Assembly: GCA_001600455.1 (NCBI GenBank)
Contig: BCKC01000008.1
Span: 1,957,345 to 2,021,344, forward strand
Source of the DNA: Endocalyx cinctus
Lineage: Eukaryota; Ascomycota; Sordariomycetes; Amphisphaeriales; Apiosporaceae
Length of the DNA stretch: 64,000 bases
Direction of reading: 5' to 3'
Below the pieces are notes generated by a model. It was given only the letters and a program-made list of their open reading frames with translations. It made no database searches and was not told the origin of the DNA. Of this stretch, positions 34,297 through 47,276 are shown in pieces (positions within the stretch are counted from its first letter, which is position 1; each line of letters starts with the position of its first letter). The position numbers and the translations under genes were made by a program.

Positions 34297-35258
34297 ATGT
34301 ATCTCTCGACGACCTCGGCCGCGCTGGTCCTGGCGGCCTTGCCCGCGGTCTACGCCTGCTCCATCGAGAGCGGAGTCCACTTGACGTTCTACGGCTCGCC
34401 CGACAACGACCCGCCCGGATCGACCAACACGGCCATCAACTGCGGCGGCCGCAACAACCACGCCGGCGGCACGGGCTCGTTCTCCGACCCGCTGACCTTC
34501 GCCAGCGCTCCGGGCGAGTACAGCGACTGCGAGGTCATCTATTTGCCTTACCTCAAGAAGTACCTGAGAATGGAGGATACTTGCGCGCAGTGCAGTAAGT
34601 TTCTCTACGGAAGAGAAAAAAAAAGGGGGGGGGGGAGAAAGGATTTCAGAATTAGCTGACAGAGTGTGCCGCTTGACGTCTAGCCACGGATTGGAACAGC
34701 GGTATCCCCCACATCGACATCTGGACCGGCGACGCGAACGACGGCGGCGACGCCCAGATCGACTGCGAATTCGCGCTTACTCCCGGTCCCCTTCAGTCGG
34801 TCATCCGTAGCCCGGCTTCCGACCTGGCCGTTGACTGTAAGAGCCAATTTCTTTTCCCGACCTACATTAGTTTGTATTAAAAGACTTCCTTTTTTTTTTC
34901 TGACTTTATTATGATATAGCGACTGCCCTGTGGAGTGGAGGTAGCTGCCACACCGACCACGTCTTCGTTAACAACAACCCGTCCGATTCCTGCGGTGGCG
35001 GCAGCACTACTCCTCCTACTAGCCCTAGCACCTGCCAAACGGGCTGTTCGTGGGCTGGACATTGCATCGGTAAGTTTTTCCCTCCTTTCTAATGTTGATT
35101 TCATAATTAGATATATATGTATATGTATGTGTATACATAAAAGGAAAGAAGCTGATAAGTTGTTACTTTATCGAATTACTATAGGCTGCGCTTGCACCAC
35201 CTTCGACGATTGCTCGGATGACTTCATCTGCACTAACGGTGTATGTGCTAACCCGTAG
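34297..35258 (+). CDS. Secreted cysteine-rich protein with double-psi-barrel-like N domain
   Basis: Four exons: 34297-34594, 34684-34836, 34920-35069 and 35185-35258, closing in frame to 224 residues. A clear signal peptide (residues 1-20, cleavage after VYA) precedes a mature protein starting CSIESGVHLTFYG. The middle region has AINCGGRNNHAGGTG, YLRMEDTCAQCTTDW, HIDIWTG and IDCEFALTP. This order of a small aromatic strand, Asp/Cys and a W-containing strand is reminiscent of expansin/barwin-like double-psi beta-barrels, but the assignment is tentative. After a Thr/Pro linker a compact C-terminal module of eight cysteines follows (CQTGCSWAGHCIGCAC to CTNGVC), split across the last intron. No catalytic residues can be named. 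It is probably extracellular, acting on the cell wall or a host surface (inference). Confidence 0.85.
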
Positions 35259-36220
35259 GAGACATAAAAGAGAGACAAACAGTCTCATGGGACGGATTTA
35301 TGTAGGAGGATAGTTGCTTTGTGCAATTACAAGGAGGAAATGGAAGAGTGGCTATGTAGATTGCAGTATATAGAGTACAGATCTTAGAGTTCTTGACCCC
35401 CTTTCTGCCCCTTTGAAAAGGAGTGTTGAGAGCTTGGTGTAATAATAGACTCCTGTACCCACTATATTTTAGGTGCTTCGGGGATTGTTAAGGTGTGATT
35501 AATGACATAATTAAGTAGCCAGGTAGCGTACTTAGGTACTTAGGTAATTAGTGTACCTACCTAGCCAGCTAGCCAGTAGCCTATCTGACACTCAGGCAAC
35601 CTCAACTGCCTGAATAATCCTTTACCTAACAGTCCGTCAGTGTATTACCAGGTTACAGTGGCCTAGACTCTTTTTCTTATCGATAATCACCCGCCTACCA
35701 GCGCTGTACTTACATCCTCTCACTTAAACTACTTACTTAAGTAGATATGTACGCGACGTGAACATTGAAGCATCAGCTACTCAAAATTTATATACAATAA
35801 TATTTAATCTTCTACAAACCAAGTACATACCTACTGGAACTTGGTATATAATTTCTTCACTTTAGGAAATCTCGGCATATCCACTTTATTCTTTATACTT
35901 TAGAAGGTAGGTCTTTATATATAATTACGTAGTATAGCGCCTGCCCTATAGGGTCATGCTTCATGATTGAAGATAGTACTGAACATATTGTCAATCTTTA
36001 AATCATACTTCATACTTTCTCCTATGCTCCTAATTGAGTACCTATACACAGTAATCCTCTTTAATTTTCCTTCTGACATCTAATTCAAATAGGCGCAGGC
36101 AACTTCTTTCTATTCAGCAACTACCACTTCACACGGTATTGGCTTCATGCCACACTCACCCGACCTGTTCTCCCCTTACCATCCTTACTCGAGATAGCGG
36201 TATGATCATCGCCATTCAAG
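35259..36220. other. Spacer upstream of SEN1
   Basis: AT-rich spacer with repeated TACCTAG/CTTAGGTA motifs near 35530-35590 and no supported gene. Confidence 0.5.
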
Positions 36221-39200
36221 ATGACTGAAATTCAGCTTCTCGAACAGGGTTTCTCTACCCTATCGAAGACCCCTATCGGCTGCCATCTATTTTGTCCTAG
36301 AATCTCCGAAGATGACGAGGAAAACTACGAAGACCCCCAGCCATCGGACAGCCTTAGTATCGCAAATAAGGAGCAGAGAATACAAGATGGAAACGAAAGA
36401 TTAAAACACATGTGCTGGTGCTCCTTAATCCTCGGAATGCAGGATGGATCAGAGGCCGCATTGAAGCAGGAATTTCTAAACCGTGCTGCCGACTTTCTCA
36501 CATCTTGTCCTCATTGCGTACGAAATTGGCACAAAATAAGAAAACCCTTTCTAAAAGATTTAATGGACAGGTAAGAATACACTTCACGCATATATTTACT
36601 CTCGGTATTCTAACGTTATGTCAAAAGAATGGGAGGTGACGAAGACGTCGTTGGCCAACTAGAAGAGCGTGTCAACAATTTTGATTTTGATCGTATAACT
36701 GAAGGTTTGCAAGGCGCCAAGGACTTCATAATATCTCATGGCGGCGTGGCCGGCCAGAGCACCTTCATCAAGGAAGATAAGTCGCAGCTTCTCATTGCGC
36801 TCTTTGAGTCCCTCTGTTGCATGCCGTACTTAAGCGTCCCCGATAACCGCCGCCATTTCAATTTCGTCTTCGAAAAGATACAAGAACGGAAGATTCTAAA
36901 ATTAGACACATTACTCCCGTCGATGACGTTTTTCGTATTCGACGACAACGAAAAACGGTTTCAATTTGCCCGATACACCTTAACGCAGAAGCCGCAAATC
37001 ACGAAAGAAGACTTTGACTGGGCCATCAACGACAGTCTTGCAGATGCTATGTTGAGGGCAAATGACGTTAATTCTCCCCCCGAATTTCTTCAGCGATTCT
37101 GGCGCGGTTTCCTCCTGATACTGGATGCCTTGGATGAACATCTAGTGATCGAATCACTACGAGGGATGGCGGTCCAACCAAGTGTATTCGACCTTATGTT
37201 CGCTCAGATGGGGCGCATAAGTTCGGTACCCGTTTTGAAGGAACTTCTGAAGACGTTTTGTGCCCTGCTTCAGAAATCGTCTAAAGCTTTCTGGGGTGCA
37301 TATAGCCAATATTCTCACACTGCGGTTGCTGAGCAGGTGCTTCGAAGTCCTGCCTTCAAACCATTACTTGAGCAGTCGGCTGAGATTGAGATGACTCCTG
37401 AAGGCTCACCTGCTGCCTCTTGGGTCAAGCCTTTTGTAAAGTCTATCGCAGCCAACCAGAGGGCCGAAGTATGTCGCAACCTTCTTCATTATCTCGTAGA
37501 TGATTTCGCGAATAGTCCCATGATTTCGCCGGGCGGCAAGGCGGCTTGTTATCGTGCGGCCGCAGAAGGGTTATCCGAGGCGTTACTAGGTTTCGTGGCT
37601 CCGACGTACAGATTTTACGCCGGCACCTCGCCTATACAGACAAATACACTTCTGAACCTGACGTTAAAGCACCAATATATGATATCTCAGCTAGCCCAGC
37701 TCCCGCCAGGCAATCCGCAGCATGCCGCGTTATTGGAAGCTGGTTTGTCTGTTATACATGCTGCACTCGCTCTCGATAGTCGAATTATATATGAAGAGTT
37801 CACGGCCCTCGAGAGCGCAAGGCACGATAATAAAGACCCCACAGACCTTCAACATGGGGTCAAACGAGACTCTGCAGGCCTCTGGGAAGCATTTCTAGAT
37901 ATTCTTCACCCTGGCGCTTTCCAGCTTGGTCGATTAATTCTTCTATCCTTCGGTCCTCTCAGCCTTGTCGAGGTCTTTCGCCCTGTGAAGAAGACAACTC
38001 TTCTGTCTCCATATCAAAGTTTTAACACCGAGTTTCAGAAGACATCTGAGGTAATAGGAAAAGTGATTGATCGAATAAGCGACTTCGATCCGGCCGCATT
38101 GCAGAAGTTATGCATGGAGCGGTCAACGGTATATCCAATAGTCTCAATTTTAATTCACGGCGAGGCTCCCATTAGGACCGCTGGCTCTGCACTTATCAAG
38201 GCTGTCACAGGCGAGTTCAGCCAAGAAACTGCTGTTTCGAAACTACTCGAATCACATTTCATCCCAGTTGTTTCGTCTTATACCCAGGCCATCGAGGAAA
38301 TGCTATCCAAACATGGAAGTCTCTGGTCCCCTCAGCGCACCATCATTTCATATTCGAACGATATGTTAAGCAGCTTCTGCGATTTATCCACCGGAATTCT
38401 ACGGACAAGAACACTGAACCCAGCGGAGCAGGAAGTATTAAGTAATTGGTGGCGAATTCAGTGGAGTTTTGTAGACAACGCGTTTAGGCAGTTGGAGGGC
38501 TGGAGTTACATGATTGACACGGAGACCATGAAGAGTTTCTGCCGCGATGCTATGGAACTTGCGGACGCACTTCTGGCTCAGGATGGACTTTTCGCGTCTG
38601 CCCTCAGCGCGACCTCTGCAGATGGCTCTATACTTGGCGGTGACGCATCAGCACAGGCTATGAAGAACATACTTGAACAACCACGAAGACAGTGTCTTGG
38701 TCTTTGTAAGCTACTTCGACTCAAAGACTTCTACCTTGTCAGCGTTATCGTCAATGTCTTGGGTAAGCTCCTCAAGCGCTTGAAGGAATTTGATATGGGG
38801 CTCGACCCGCAACCTCTGGCATTTATCAAAGACACCGTTATAAAGAATGCCCAAGGTCGATACAGCAGGAATAGCAACATGACCGAAAGACAACGTGCGG
38901 AGATAGCAAGAGCTTTGGGCGAGGAAAACGACCAAGAAGAAGATGTTCAGATCCTCGCGGTTAGGAAGGCTGAAGGTACGAAAAAGCAGACCAATCTTGA
39001 TGCGTGGTCCAAATCGGCGGGCGATGCAGTACATGAACCCAAACACGCTCCTAAATCTGGTAAGGATGATATTCGGGATCTTCTGAAAACCGTGTCATCC
39101 GAAAAGAACCGTGCCGCGCTGGATCAGATGAGAGCCCGGCAGGCTGCGAAGGTACAGTCGAAGGTATCGTCTAAAGCCCCGCCGAAGCCCCCTCTAGCCA

Positions 39201-42200
39201 GTGTAGAATCTATTCGCGAGAAACGTATTAGAGAAGCCGAGGAGAAGCGGAAACGAGATGCCGAAGCGATCGCCAAAGCGAAAGCACTTCGTGCCCCCAA
39301 ACCGATAGTGACCGGCGAAGGTTCAGGTATCCAAGGTCTTTCAGGGGTTCGTGGAAAAGACCATGCGCCCAAGAAGAGCGAGATTATGGTCAACTCATCA
39401 TCAGAAGACGAAGATGATTCGGAAGATGATGCAGAGTTCCTGGCACAAACTGCGGGTGGCAAAAAGCCCCTCGATGACGCGAAGCGCATCCAGTCCATGA
39501 AATTGAACCCACGCGGACCGGTCAAGAAAGTGAAGATTCAGCGATCCGCGAAAGATATGCGTGCTCGTTTGATTCCTCCGATGGATGTACTTCATCAAGC
39601 CATCCTCGAATGGGATATCTTCCATGAAGGAAATGACCCGCCTAATGGAATTACATGCACGCAGGTGGCTGATTCGTACGGTGACCCCAGGGAGTACAAG
39701 GAGACTTTTCTGCCTTTACTCATTAATGAAGCTTGGAGATCGTTTGTGACTGCCAAGGATGAAACTACGTCAAAGCCGTTCGAGATCAAGGTGGCAAATC
39801 GCATGAATGTGGACAAGTTCGTCGAAGTCAGTACCGTCATGCCGATAGCAGAGACTAAGGACAAATTCCTTGCCGAAGGAGATATCATCCTATTCTCCCA
39901 TGCGGCAAATCCCCTCGAGGCGAAAGATGATCTGCACTGTCTGGCTCGAATCTGGCGCACTCAATTCAAAAATGGTAGTCTTGAGATCCAGTATCGATTA
40001 AGTGGCCGTGCTGGCCCGATTATTCCAACACTGATGCCGCAATCTGAACTTTACGCCATCAAAATCACAAGCATGACTACGATTGAGCGTGAATATGCGT
40101 CCCTTGAAAGTTTGCAATACTATGACTTAGCGCCCGAAGTCCTAGAAGGGAAGCCATCGCCAAAGCTTAAGTTTAGCCAGGAAGCTGTAGAGCAGACCAT
40201 GAATAACTATCACTTGAACGCAGGACAGGCGAATGCAATTCTCAATGCCAAAGAGAACGATGCATTTACTCTTGTACAGGGACCTCCAGGTACAGGTAAA
40301 ACAAAGACCATTGTAGCTATGGTCGGTGCACTCTTAACGGGCAACTTCTCCGCCCCAACCGGCACCGCCATCAAACGTCCGAATAATTTGCCCTCGACAG
40401 GTAGCAAACCAACGTCTAAAAAGCTGCTTGTATGTGCACCAAGTAACGCGGCTGTCGATGAATTGGTGCTTCGTCTCAAAGCTGGCGTCAAGTCTACCAC
40501 TGGCTCCTTCCACAAAATAAATGTTCTTCGTCTTGGCCGAAGTGATGCAATTAGCGCAGCGGTCAGAGATGTCACTTTGGATGAGCTCGTCAAGGCTCGA
40601 GTAGAGGGAGTAGCGAGCGAGAACTCGGGGCCGAGCTCGAGAGAATTGATGCATAAGGAGGCTGGCCAGATCAAGACGGACCTTGCGGAGCTTCGTCCTA
40701 GGTTGGAAGCCGCAAGGACCGCCGGAGATCACAATCAGATTGGTCCATTGCAACGTAAATTCGATGAGCTTAGGCAACGGCAACTGCGAATCGGTGCGAA
40801 AATTGACGCTGACAAAAATAGCGGCAACACAACTGCACGTGAAAACGAAATCCGGCGACGCCAGATCCAGCAGGAAATATTGGACTCTGCCCAGGTGCTG
40901 TGCGCAACACTCAGCGGTAGTGGTCATGAAATGTTCAAGAATCTTTCCGTCGAGTTTGAAACAGTCATTATTGATGAGGCGGCTCAGTGTGTAGAGCTAA
41001 GCGCGCTTATTCCCTTGAAATATGGCTGTTCCAAGTGTATCCTGGTCGGTGATCCTAAACAATTGCCTCCCACGGTTCTTTCGCAGTCCGCGTCTCGTTA
41101 CGGATACGACCAAAGTCTTTTTGTTCGCATGCAAAAACACTATGAAGATGACGTTCACCTACTTGACACGCAATATCGTATGCATCCCGAAATTAGCGTT
41201 TTCCCTAGTAAGGAATTCTATGACAGTCGATTACTGGACGGCGACGACATGTCCAAGCTCAGGCTTCAACCATGGCATTCGAATGCATTGTTAGGCCCGT
41301 ATCGCTTCTTTGACGTCAAGGGTGCCCAAGCTGTAGGCCGTAAAGGCCAATCACTCGTCAACTTGGAGGAACTCAAGGTTGCTATGCAGCTGTATGAAAG
41401 GTTCATGACAGATTACCCTGGAACCGATATGAAGGGTAAAATTGGTATCATTACACCATACAAAGCACAATTGTATGAGCTTCGAGATCAATTCGCTCGA
41501 AGATATGGTAACACTATCAACGAAGTCATCGAATTCAACACAACAGACGCTTTTCAGGGTCGAGAATGTGAAATCATCATATTCTCTTGCGTTCGTGCTA
41601 GTCCTACAGGTGGTATTGGTTTCATGACCGATATTAGACGTATGAACGTTGGTCTTACCCGTGCTAAATCGTCTCTCTGGATTCTTGGCGATTCTCGTGC
41701 ACTGGTGCAAGGTGAATACTGGAAGAAACTTATCGACGATGCTAAAACTAGAGACCGCTACACAAGTGGCGATGTTCTCTCTCTACTCCGAAGACCGGGT
41801 GCAAAGGTGCCGATCCGAGCACCCTCGCCCCCCGTGGCATCATCGTCACCTCGTGACCATTACGGCGGCTGGAACGAACCGAAGAATGGCGCTCCAACCC
41901 AATTTATAGGAGATTCTACCATGGATGATGTAGTCATGGAAGATGCTCCCAATGTTGAGAGGTCATCGAATATACCGGGGCAGATTACGACAACAGTTAT
42001 GCAAGCTCCGCCTAACAACGTAAGGATGTCTAACAAGCATAAGACACCTCAGCTGCCACAAACATACACAGTAGTTGGACGCCCAAACCGACCAGAATAC
42101 CGACTGAACAACCAAACTCCTCCCAATTTTGGTGGCATTAATGAACGAGGCGAAGCAGCGTCCATCGTACGCTCTTCAGAGCGTCCAGTTATTCATGAAG

Positions 42201-42585
42201 CTGGAACAAAACGACCTAGAGGAAACAGTGACGGTGGTAACCAGCCAAAAAGGGTAAGTGAAATGATAATGGAACCCAATAAACAATACAGTAACTAGAC
42301 AATCCCCATTACAGATTGCCAGCAACAACCCGGCTATAGCGCCTCCTACCGGCCCTCGAGCCTCATCATCATCATCGTCATCGTCACATCCAAACGGGCC
42401 TCAGCCACAAAGGCCACACAATCCTCCGCAGGTACGTAGAGATAATTCAGTCCACATTAAATCACGCTCCTAACATACAGTTCTAGGGACCGAACCATAA
42501 CCGTCCTCCACGACCGATGCAACCCCCCAAAAAGAAGCCATCCTCGGATCCCTTCATTAAACGCAAGCCAAACAAACCTCGATAA
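36221..42585 (+). CDS. SEN1: Sen1/senataxin-type superfamily 1B helicase
   Basis: Nuclear 5'-3' RNA/DNA helicase that terminates non-coding RNA polymerase II transcription and resolves R-loops. Exons 36221-36570, 36628-42253, 42315-42431 and 42487-42585 close in frame to 2063 residues, the usual size. The N-terminal SEN1_N-type helical domain spans about residues 60-800, then a basic/acidic linker. Helicase motifs follow: GPPGTGKTKT (Walker A, 1335-1342), IDEAAQCVE (Walker B, Asp1566), VGDPKQLPPTVLS, LDTQYRMHPEIS, ITPYKAQ, TTDAFQGRECEIII and RRMNVGLTRAK. The tail is Pro/Ser-rich, ending in Lys/Arg clusters likely to act as nuclear signals. Intron 1 uses an AAG acceptor (36625-36627) with a TCTAAC branch site. 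The third intron ends in TTCTAG, since the earlier CAG would bring a stop into frame. Confidence 0.96.
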
Positions 42586-44576
42586 GTTCTCCATTTACAC
42601 GAACCAAGGTTTATTTAACTTGTATCACAATCTCGAAACAAACATTTGTAAAATTACCAACTGCATGGCACCGGCGTCCAGGTGAGCGGGTATAGTGGGG
42701 ACACGGATAGTTATAGATTTACTACGCTTCAATATTTTTTTTTCTAGAATTATTCAGGGGTGGCTCGACATAATTTCGAGAAACTTTTCCGAAGGTTTAT
42801 TACAGTTGATACCTAAGCTCGAAACAAAGGAACGAGGCTGTTTAGGATTATGAGGAGCGAGGACGAAAATCGGATCTCGATAGTGTAGAGTTGACTACCG
42901 GCACATAGCACAGCTAAGTGCCATGAATAGTTCGGCCTCTCCGATTGAGAAACCTCGCAAAGAGAGGGTCGATTTCGGTAAGTAGCCCGTCTTCTCATTG
43001 TTTCTTTTCTCGTGATGTAGTTGCATTATGCAGCTGGCCCTAAAAACTGTACAGTAGCTACTTAACTGTGAACGCGTGATGATCCTCTGACGATAGTCAG
43101 TGAACGTAATTATCTAAAGTTTCTAAGTATACTTTATTCATGCATGAAATTTGCATATCACCTCCCCTCCTTCTCTCCTTCCATCCTTCCAAATAGATTC
43201 ATAACACCCTATCCATATTATCACGTGGTATCCGATCACTCTCATAGTGGACTGTACCTTTCTTCCTCACGTTGGCAGATCATTTCTTTTTTCTAAAAAA
43301 TAATGATATTAAACAGGCGAATTAGAGCATCGCTCATATCATTCTGCATCCCCTTACTCGACCGCAAGAGGTCAAGAGAGCCAGAAGCCTGGATTTAAGC
43401 GGTTCAACTTGAGCTTCGTCAGTCACGAATAACCATTTGCGCGTAAGAAAAAAAAAATCCATCTGTTGGATAGGACCGAGCAGGTCATGCAAATCCTGTC
43501 AGCCCGTACTTAACGGGCAGACGCGGCAGTAAATTCCAATAAGAGAATGCATCAAACTTGGGTGATATGTCGGCACCCACCCTATTAGGATTTTGGTTAC
43601 TCCATGCCCACCCATCTCCATACCAAGATATCGATGATATATATATGGGACATACACACCTACATATACTTTGTCGTAATGGTGTCAATAAAGACTCTTC
43701 AACACCGAAACTTATCAGCAACCCCGCATTTACTGGTATATTTTATACACACTTTAAAGTTTGATGGCGCCGAAAGGTGTCCCCGTTAAATTTAGTTCAT
43801 CGCCGGTGCAGCCGTTGGAGGTATTTCCCGTCACCAATCACGATCGATGCTGAAGGATAACTACTGACTCTGATGATTTCATCCATTATATGAATTTCTT
43901 AGATCTAGTCTGTATCTTCCTTGATTTTTCCCTTCCCAGAAAACACCACACAAGTAAGATGTTCACACTAGGACGAATCACCTTGTTCATGTTCCGACTG
44001 TCTTAGCTTCTCTTGTCAGAGATGTAAAGGATCTCTCTCTCAGGAGCCCTATATTCTTGTGAGGACTTTTTTGTTACCCTTCCTCTCTTTTCATACGGAA
44101 TTTTTCAATTCCTGAAGTCTTATGATCTTGGCTAAACTATGTGAGTTTCTCTAACATCTAAAATTGGTTTCTAGGAATTTTGATTCCTCAAGTGCCTGCT
44201 GATCAGTTGTGATATCACACCTTCCAGGCTCTCCTAGCTCAACGTAAAGAGCCAAGAAAGTGGGCCTAGGCTCGGCGGACCCGGTTGCGCATCATGATAA
44301 GGTTTTACGGCTGGAATTTTCCAGGCTTTCGCGTAGAGGCGGGTGAGAATGGCCCGGCACTTCCTTCAGTTAACGTGGAGATGGGGGAGGAAAAAAGGGA
44401 AAGGTTACCGAGATGAGCGACAAGCCGGGCAAATCTTGCACGGGGAGGACTTGACCACGTCTCACCCATCCCAACCCACAAAAACGCCTTCTGACTCACG
44501 AAGTTGGCATGACCTTGTAATCCTACCGTACGAATATCAATCCTCCTCCGCGGAGCCAAGCCAAGAGGCTTGCACT
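42586..44576. other. Spacer between SEN1 and the 847-residue gene
   Basis: About 2 kb without a supported gene. It contains CT-rich stretches (43160-43190) and an A tract (43449-43457). Part of the open frame from 44343 precedes the likely ATG at 44577 and is taken as leader. Confidence 0.5.
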
Positions 44577-47276
44577 ATGGGCGCCATAAGCGGAAGGCGC
44601 GTGGATACGACTCATGATAAGAGTGAAGATTCCGAATCTCAGTCCTTCACAGAAATTCTCAGACGAACTCCGCCTTTAAGTAATTACAGTGAGTAATTAT
44701 CCCGTTCTCGATCTTGTTCACCCCAGAAGCAGATACATGATGTATCATAGACCTCAAGTTTCAGCTCAGAATGAAGGAATAAGTAATGAAGCTTTGTTTG
44801 TTAAAGAGTACCGTTGGGACAATTGCTGACTATTTACGTCACAGTGTCCTTTCCAGACCTAGACATCAGCGATTCTGGCTCCGGGGAGGATGAAAAATGG
44901 AAGCAATTCAAGCTCTTTAAGCGACGGCACAAGTCTCAAAAACGCAAAAAGCCACAGCCTCCGTTGATAGTGCTCCCCGACTCCGCCGTGGCAGCTACGA
45001 CTATAGCAGGGCATCGGTATATTGCCATCTCAATTCCGACCGAGGTGCCTCCCGACGATCCAACGTACCTGCCGTCAGCTTCGGTAAGCACCGTATTAAG
45101 AACAGAACCTCACGATTCGATTTACAAGTCGTTGGGTGACGCAAGCCACGTGGCTAATACGTTAAACCAGGATGCCCCCGAGAGACGAAGTTTCCCGTTA
45201 TCAAATCGGTACTCTTCTATCATATCCCCCTCACCGAGCCAGACCGCCGACTCGCCTGCTATACCTCAAAGATCACGTTCGGCTCCTTTGATGTCGCGCA
45301 AAATCCCCACGAAACCTATTCCGTACAATGAGGACTTGACGGATTCAGCGAGTCGAAGATTAAGTTCTCACTCAGCTCTTGATGCCCTATCATTGTGTAA
45401 CTCCCGTGATTTCAGTATGCAGAAACCTATTACGGCGGAGAATCCGAGATCTCCAGGTCATGGTACCTTCCAGACCCATACAAGTTCTGAGCCCGAGAAT
45501 GAAGTTGTAACACGAATAATCGATGTCCCATTGACTCATAAAGATAATGAAGATGCGAAGATGATTGAGCCTTTGTCACCATCGGACCTATACGACCCCA
45601 GGGGCACCGTGACAAGCGATACTGTTTTTTGTCACCTCGAGAAAGTATCTCTTAAGCTACCATTACCTCCGCGAAGCTCCAGTAAAAAAGCTGGGACAGG
45701 ATACGTCCATAATCATAGTATCCGCAGTCGTGCTTCTAGTAAGCGAATTTTGCCTGATGAATCTAAAAGCTCGGATGCCGGCAAGGGTAACAACAACAAT
45801 AATCAGAGCAATAACAATAGTAATAGCAAACGTGCTGGTACTCGACAAGCCGGCTCACAAACTGATCTCTTTTTAGCGGCTGATCTTCTTCGAACCCGTA
45901 AAGAAGAAATAACAATAACTCCTGACACAACCACCGCGGCGAAGGAAACCCAAACAGACCCAGAAGCCGATCCCACCCCAAGGGTGAGATCCCCTGTTTA
46001 TAGCTCAATCGATCGTGGTAGTCAAGTAGATCCCCCTTCTGAATCTGATACCCAAACTATTCGGAAAGTGAAACAAAAAGGGAGTCAAGAGCACGAAGAG
46101 GCTAGGCCATTAGACATTGAAGCTTTGAAGACCCAGGTAGACCACCTGCTGTCATCTATAGAAACATCTCAAAGCATCGAAAGCTTCCCAATACCCCCCT
46201 TTCATCGCTTCAGCCAGCGTGCAGATTCGGTCTCCTCCATGGATACAGCTCCGTCAATGAGCAGCGGATTGACGCACTCCGACACTAACACAACCATACG
46301 GAGACACGTACCTTATCGGACGGTGCCAACACGACGCCACAACCTTTATCGTATGGACACTCCTCCCATGAGCGTTTCATCCTCGCTGCACTCGTTCTCT
46401 AAACCTTCTTTAGAATTTTCCGTCTCGGAACCGGGCCTGGGAGAGTCAAACAAGGGGAAACGGATGCCGCATTTGCGGCGCGAGTTTCGTCACCTACCCG
46501 CGACGCCGACCGAGGATAGGCGGTCAGCGAGGGCGGAGAAATTTTCCTCCCACCGAGACTTGAGATATCGATACGATAATGATTTCAAGATGGCGCAGCA
46601 GTTGCATAGCCTAGAAGACCGTCTATACAATCTGGAGAAGAGCAGCGAATGGCTGATGCACCACATGGTTCCGCTGATGGAGAATCTGATTTCGGCGGTG
46701 CAGCAGGGACAGCAAGGACCTGGCTTTAATGGTAGCGTCGGTGGTAGCGGTAGGCGGGGACGGGGAAGAGGAAGAGGACCGGGCCGGGAGCCGCCGCCGA
46801 TTATGATGCCGGCTATACCAGCGCGGCGCGGACATTATTATCAAAGCGGGTTAGAAGGCAAAAACGCCTCCGGCCGCGCTCGTCCCTCCTCGACACACAC
46901 GCGCCACACGATTCACGATATAGGACGTAGTTCTCGGGAGCGGTCGCTGCAACCGCCGTCGCCGCCACCGACGGTTATAAGGCTAGGCGAGCATCACCAC
47001 CATCACCAGCACGACGACCATTCGCTGCCGGATTCGCACTTCTTCGAAGGCGGGCCGTCGTCGAATTACTACTACGAGAACTCCCCGCCTTTATCCGAAC
47101 CGGCCGATATGATGGTCATGCGTAAGGATATCGGTCACAAGCTCAGGACTCTCGATCCCCTGATGATGGAGCTGAAGCTCTCGGCTCATGTGGAGGATGA
47201 GAACGAGGATGGCGTCAGAGAATATTTGCCGAGCGGTTTGGATGATGATGATGAGTCGATTTACGGAATGTCATGA
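44577..47276 (+). CDS. Large, mostly disordered hypothetical protein
   Basis: I do not recognise a family. Exons 44577-44688 and 44845-47276 (donor GTGAGT, acceptor CACAG) join in frame to 847 residues. The first ATG of the long second frame is far inside, so the upstream exon with ATG GGC GCC is preferred. Features in order: an acidic patch SGSGEDEKWKQFKLFKRR followed by a basic cluster KSQKRKKPQPP; a long Ser/Pro/Thr-rich region with an Asn run (about 45790-45830); a predicted amphipathic helix AQQLHSLEDRLYNLEKSSEW (about residues 617-640); an RGRGRG box (about 675); a His-rich patch (about 754); and a conserved-looking acidic end. No signal peptide or membrane segment. The pattern suggests a nuclear or scaffold protein (inference). 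Confidence 0.8.

Noticed and set aside
33984..34598. 204-codon frame overlapping the secreted-protein start
   Set aside because: Runs in another frame through the signal-peptide exon and ends inside it; the 34297 start gives a signal peptide and a model that splices in frame.
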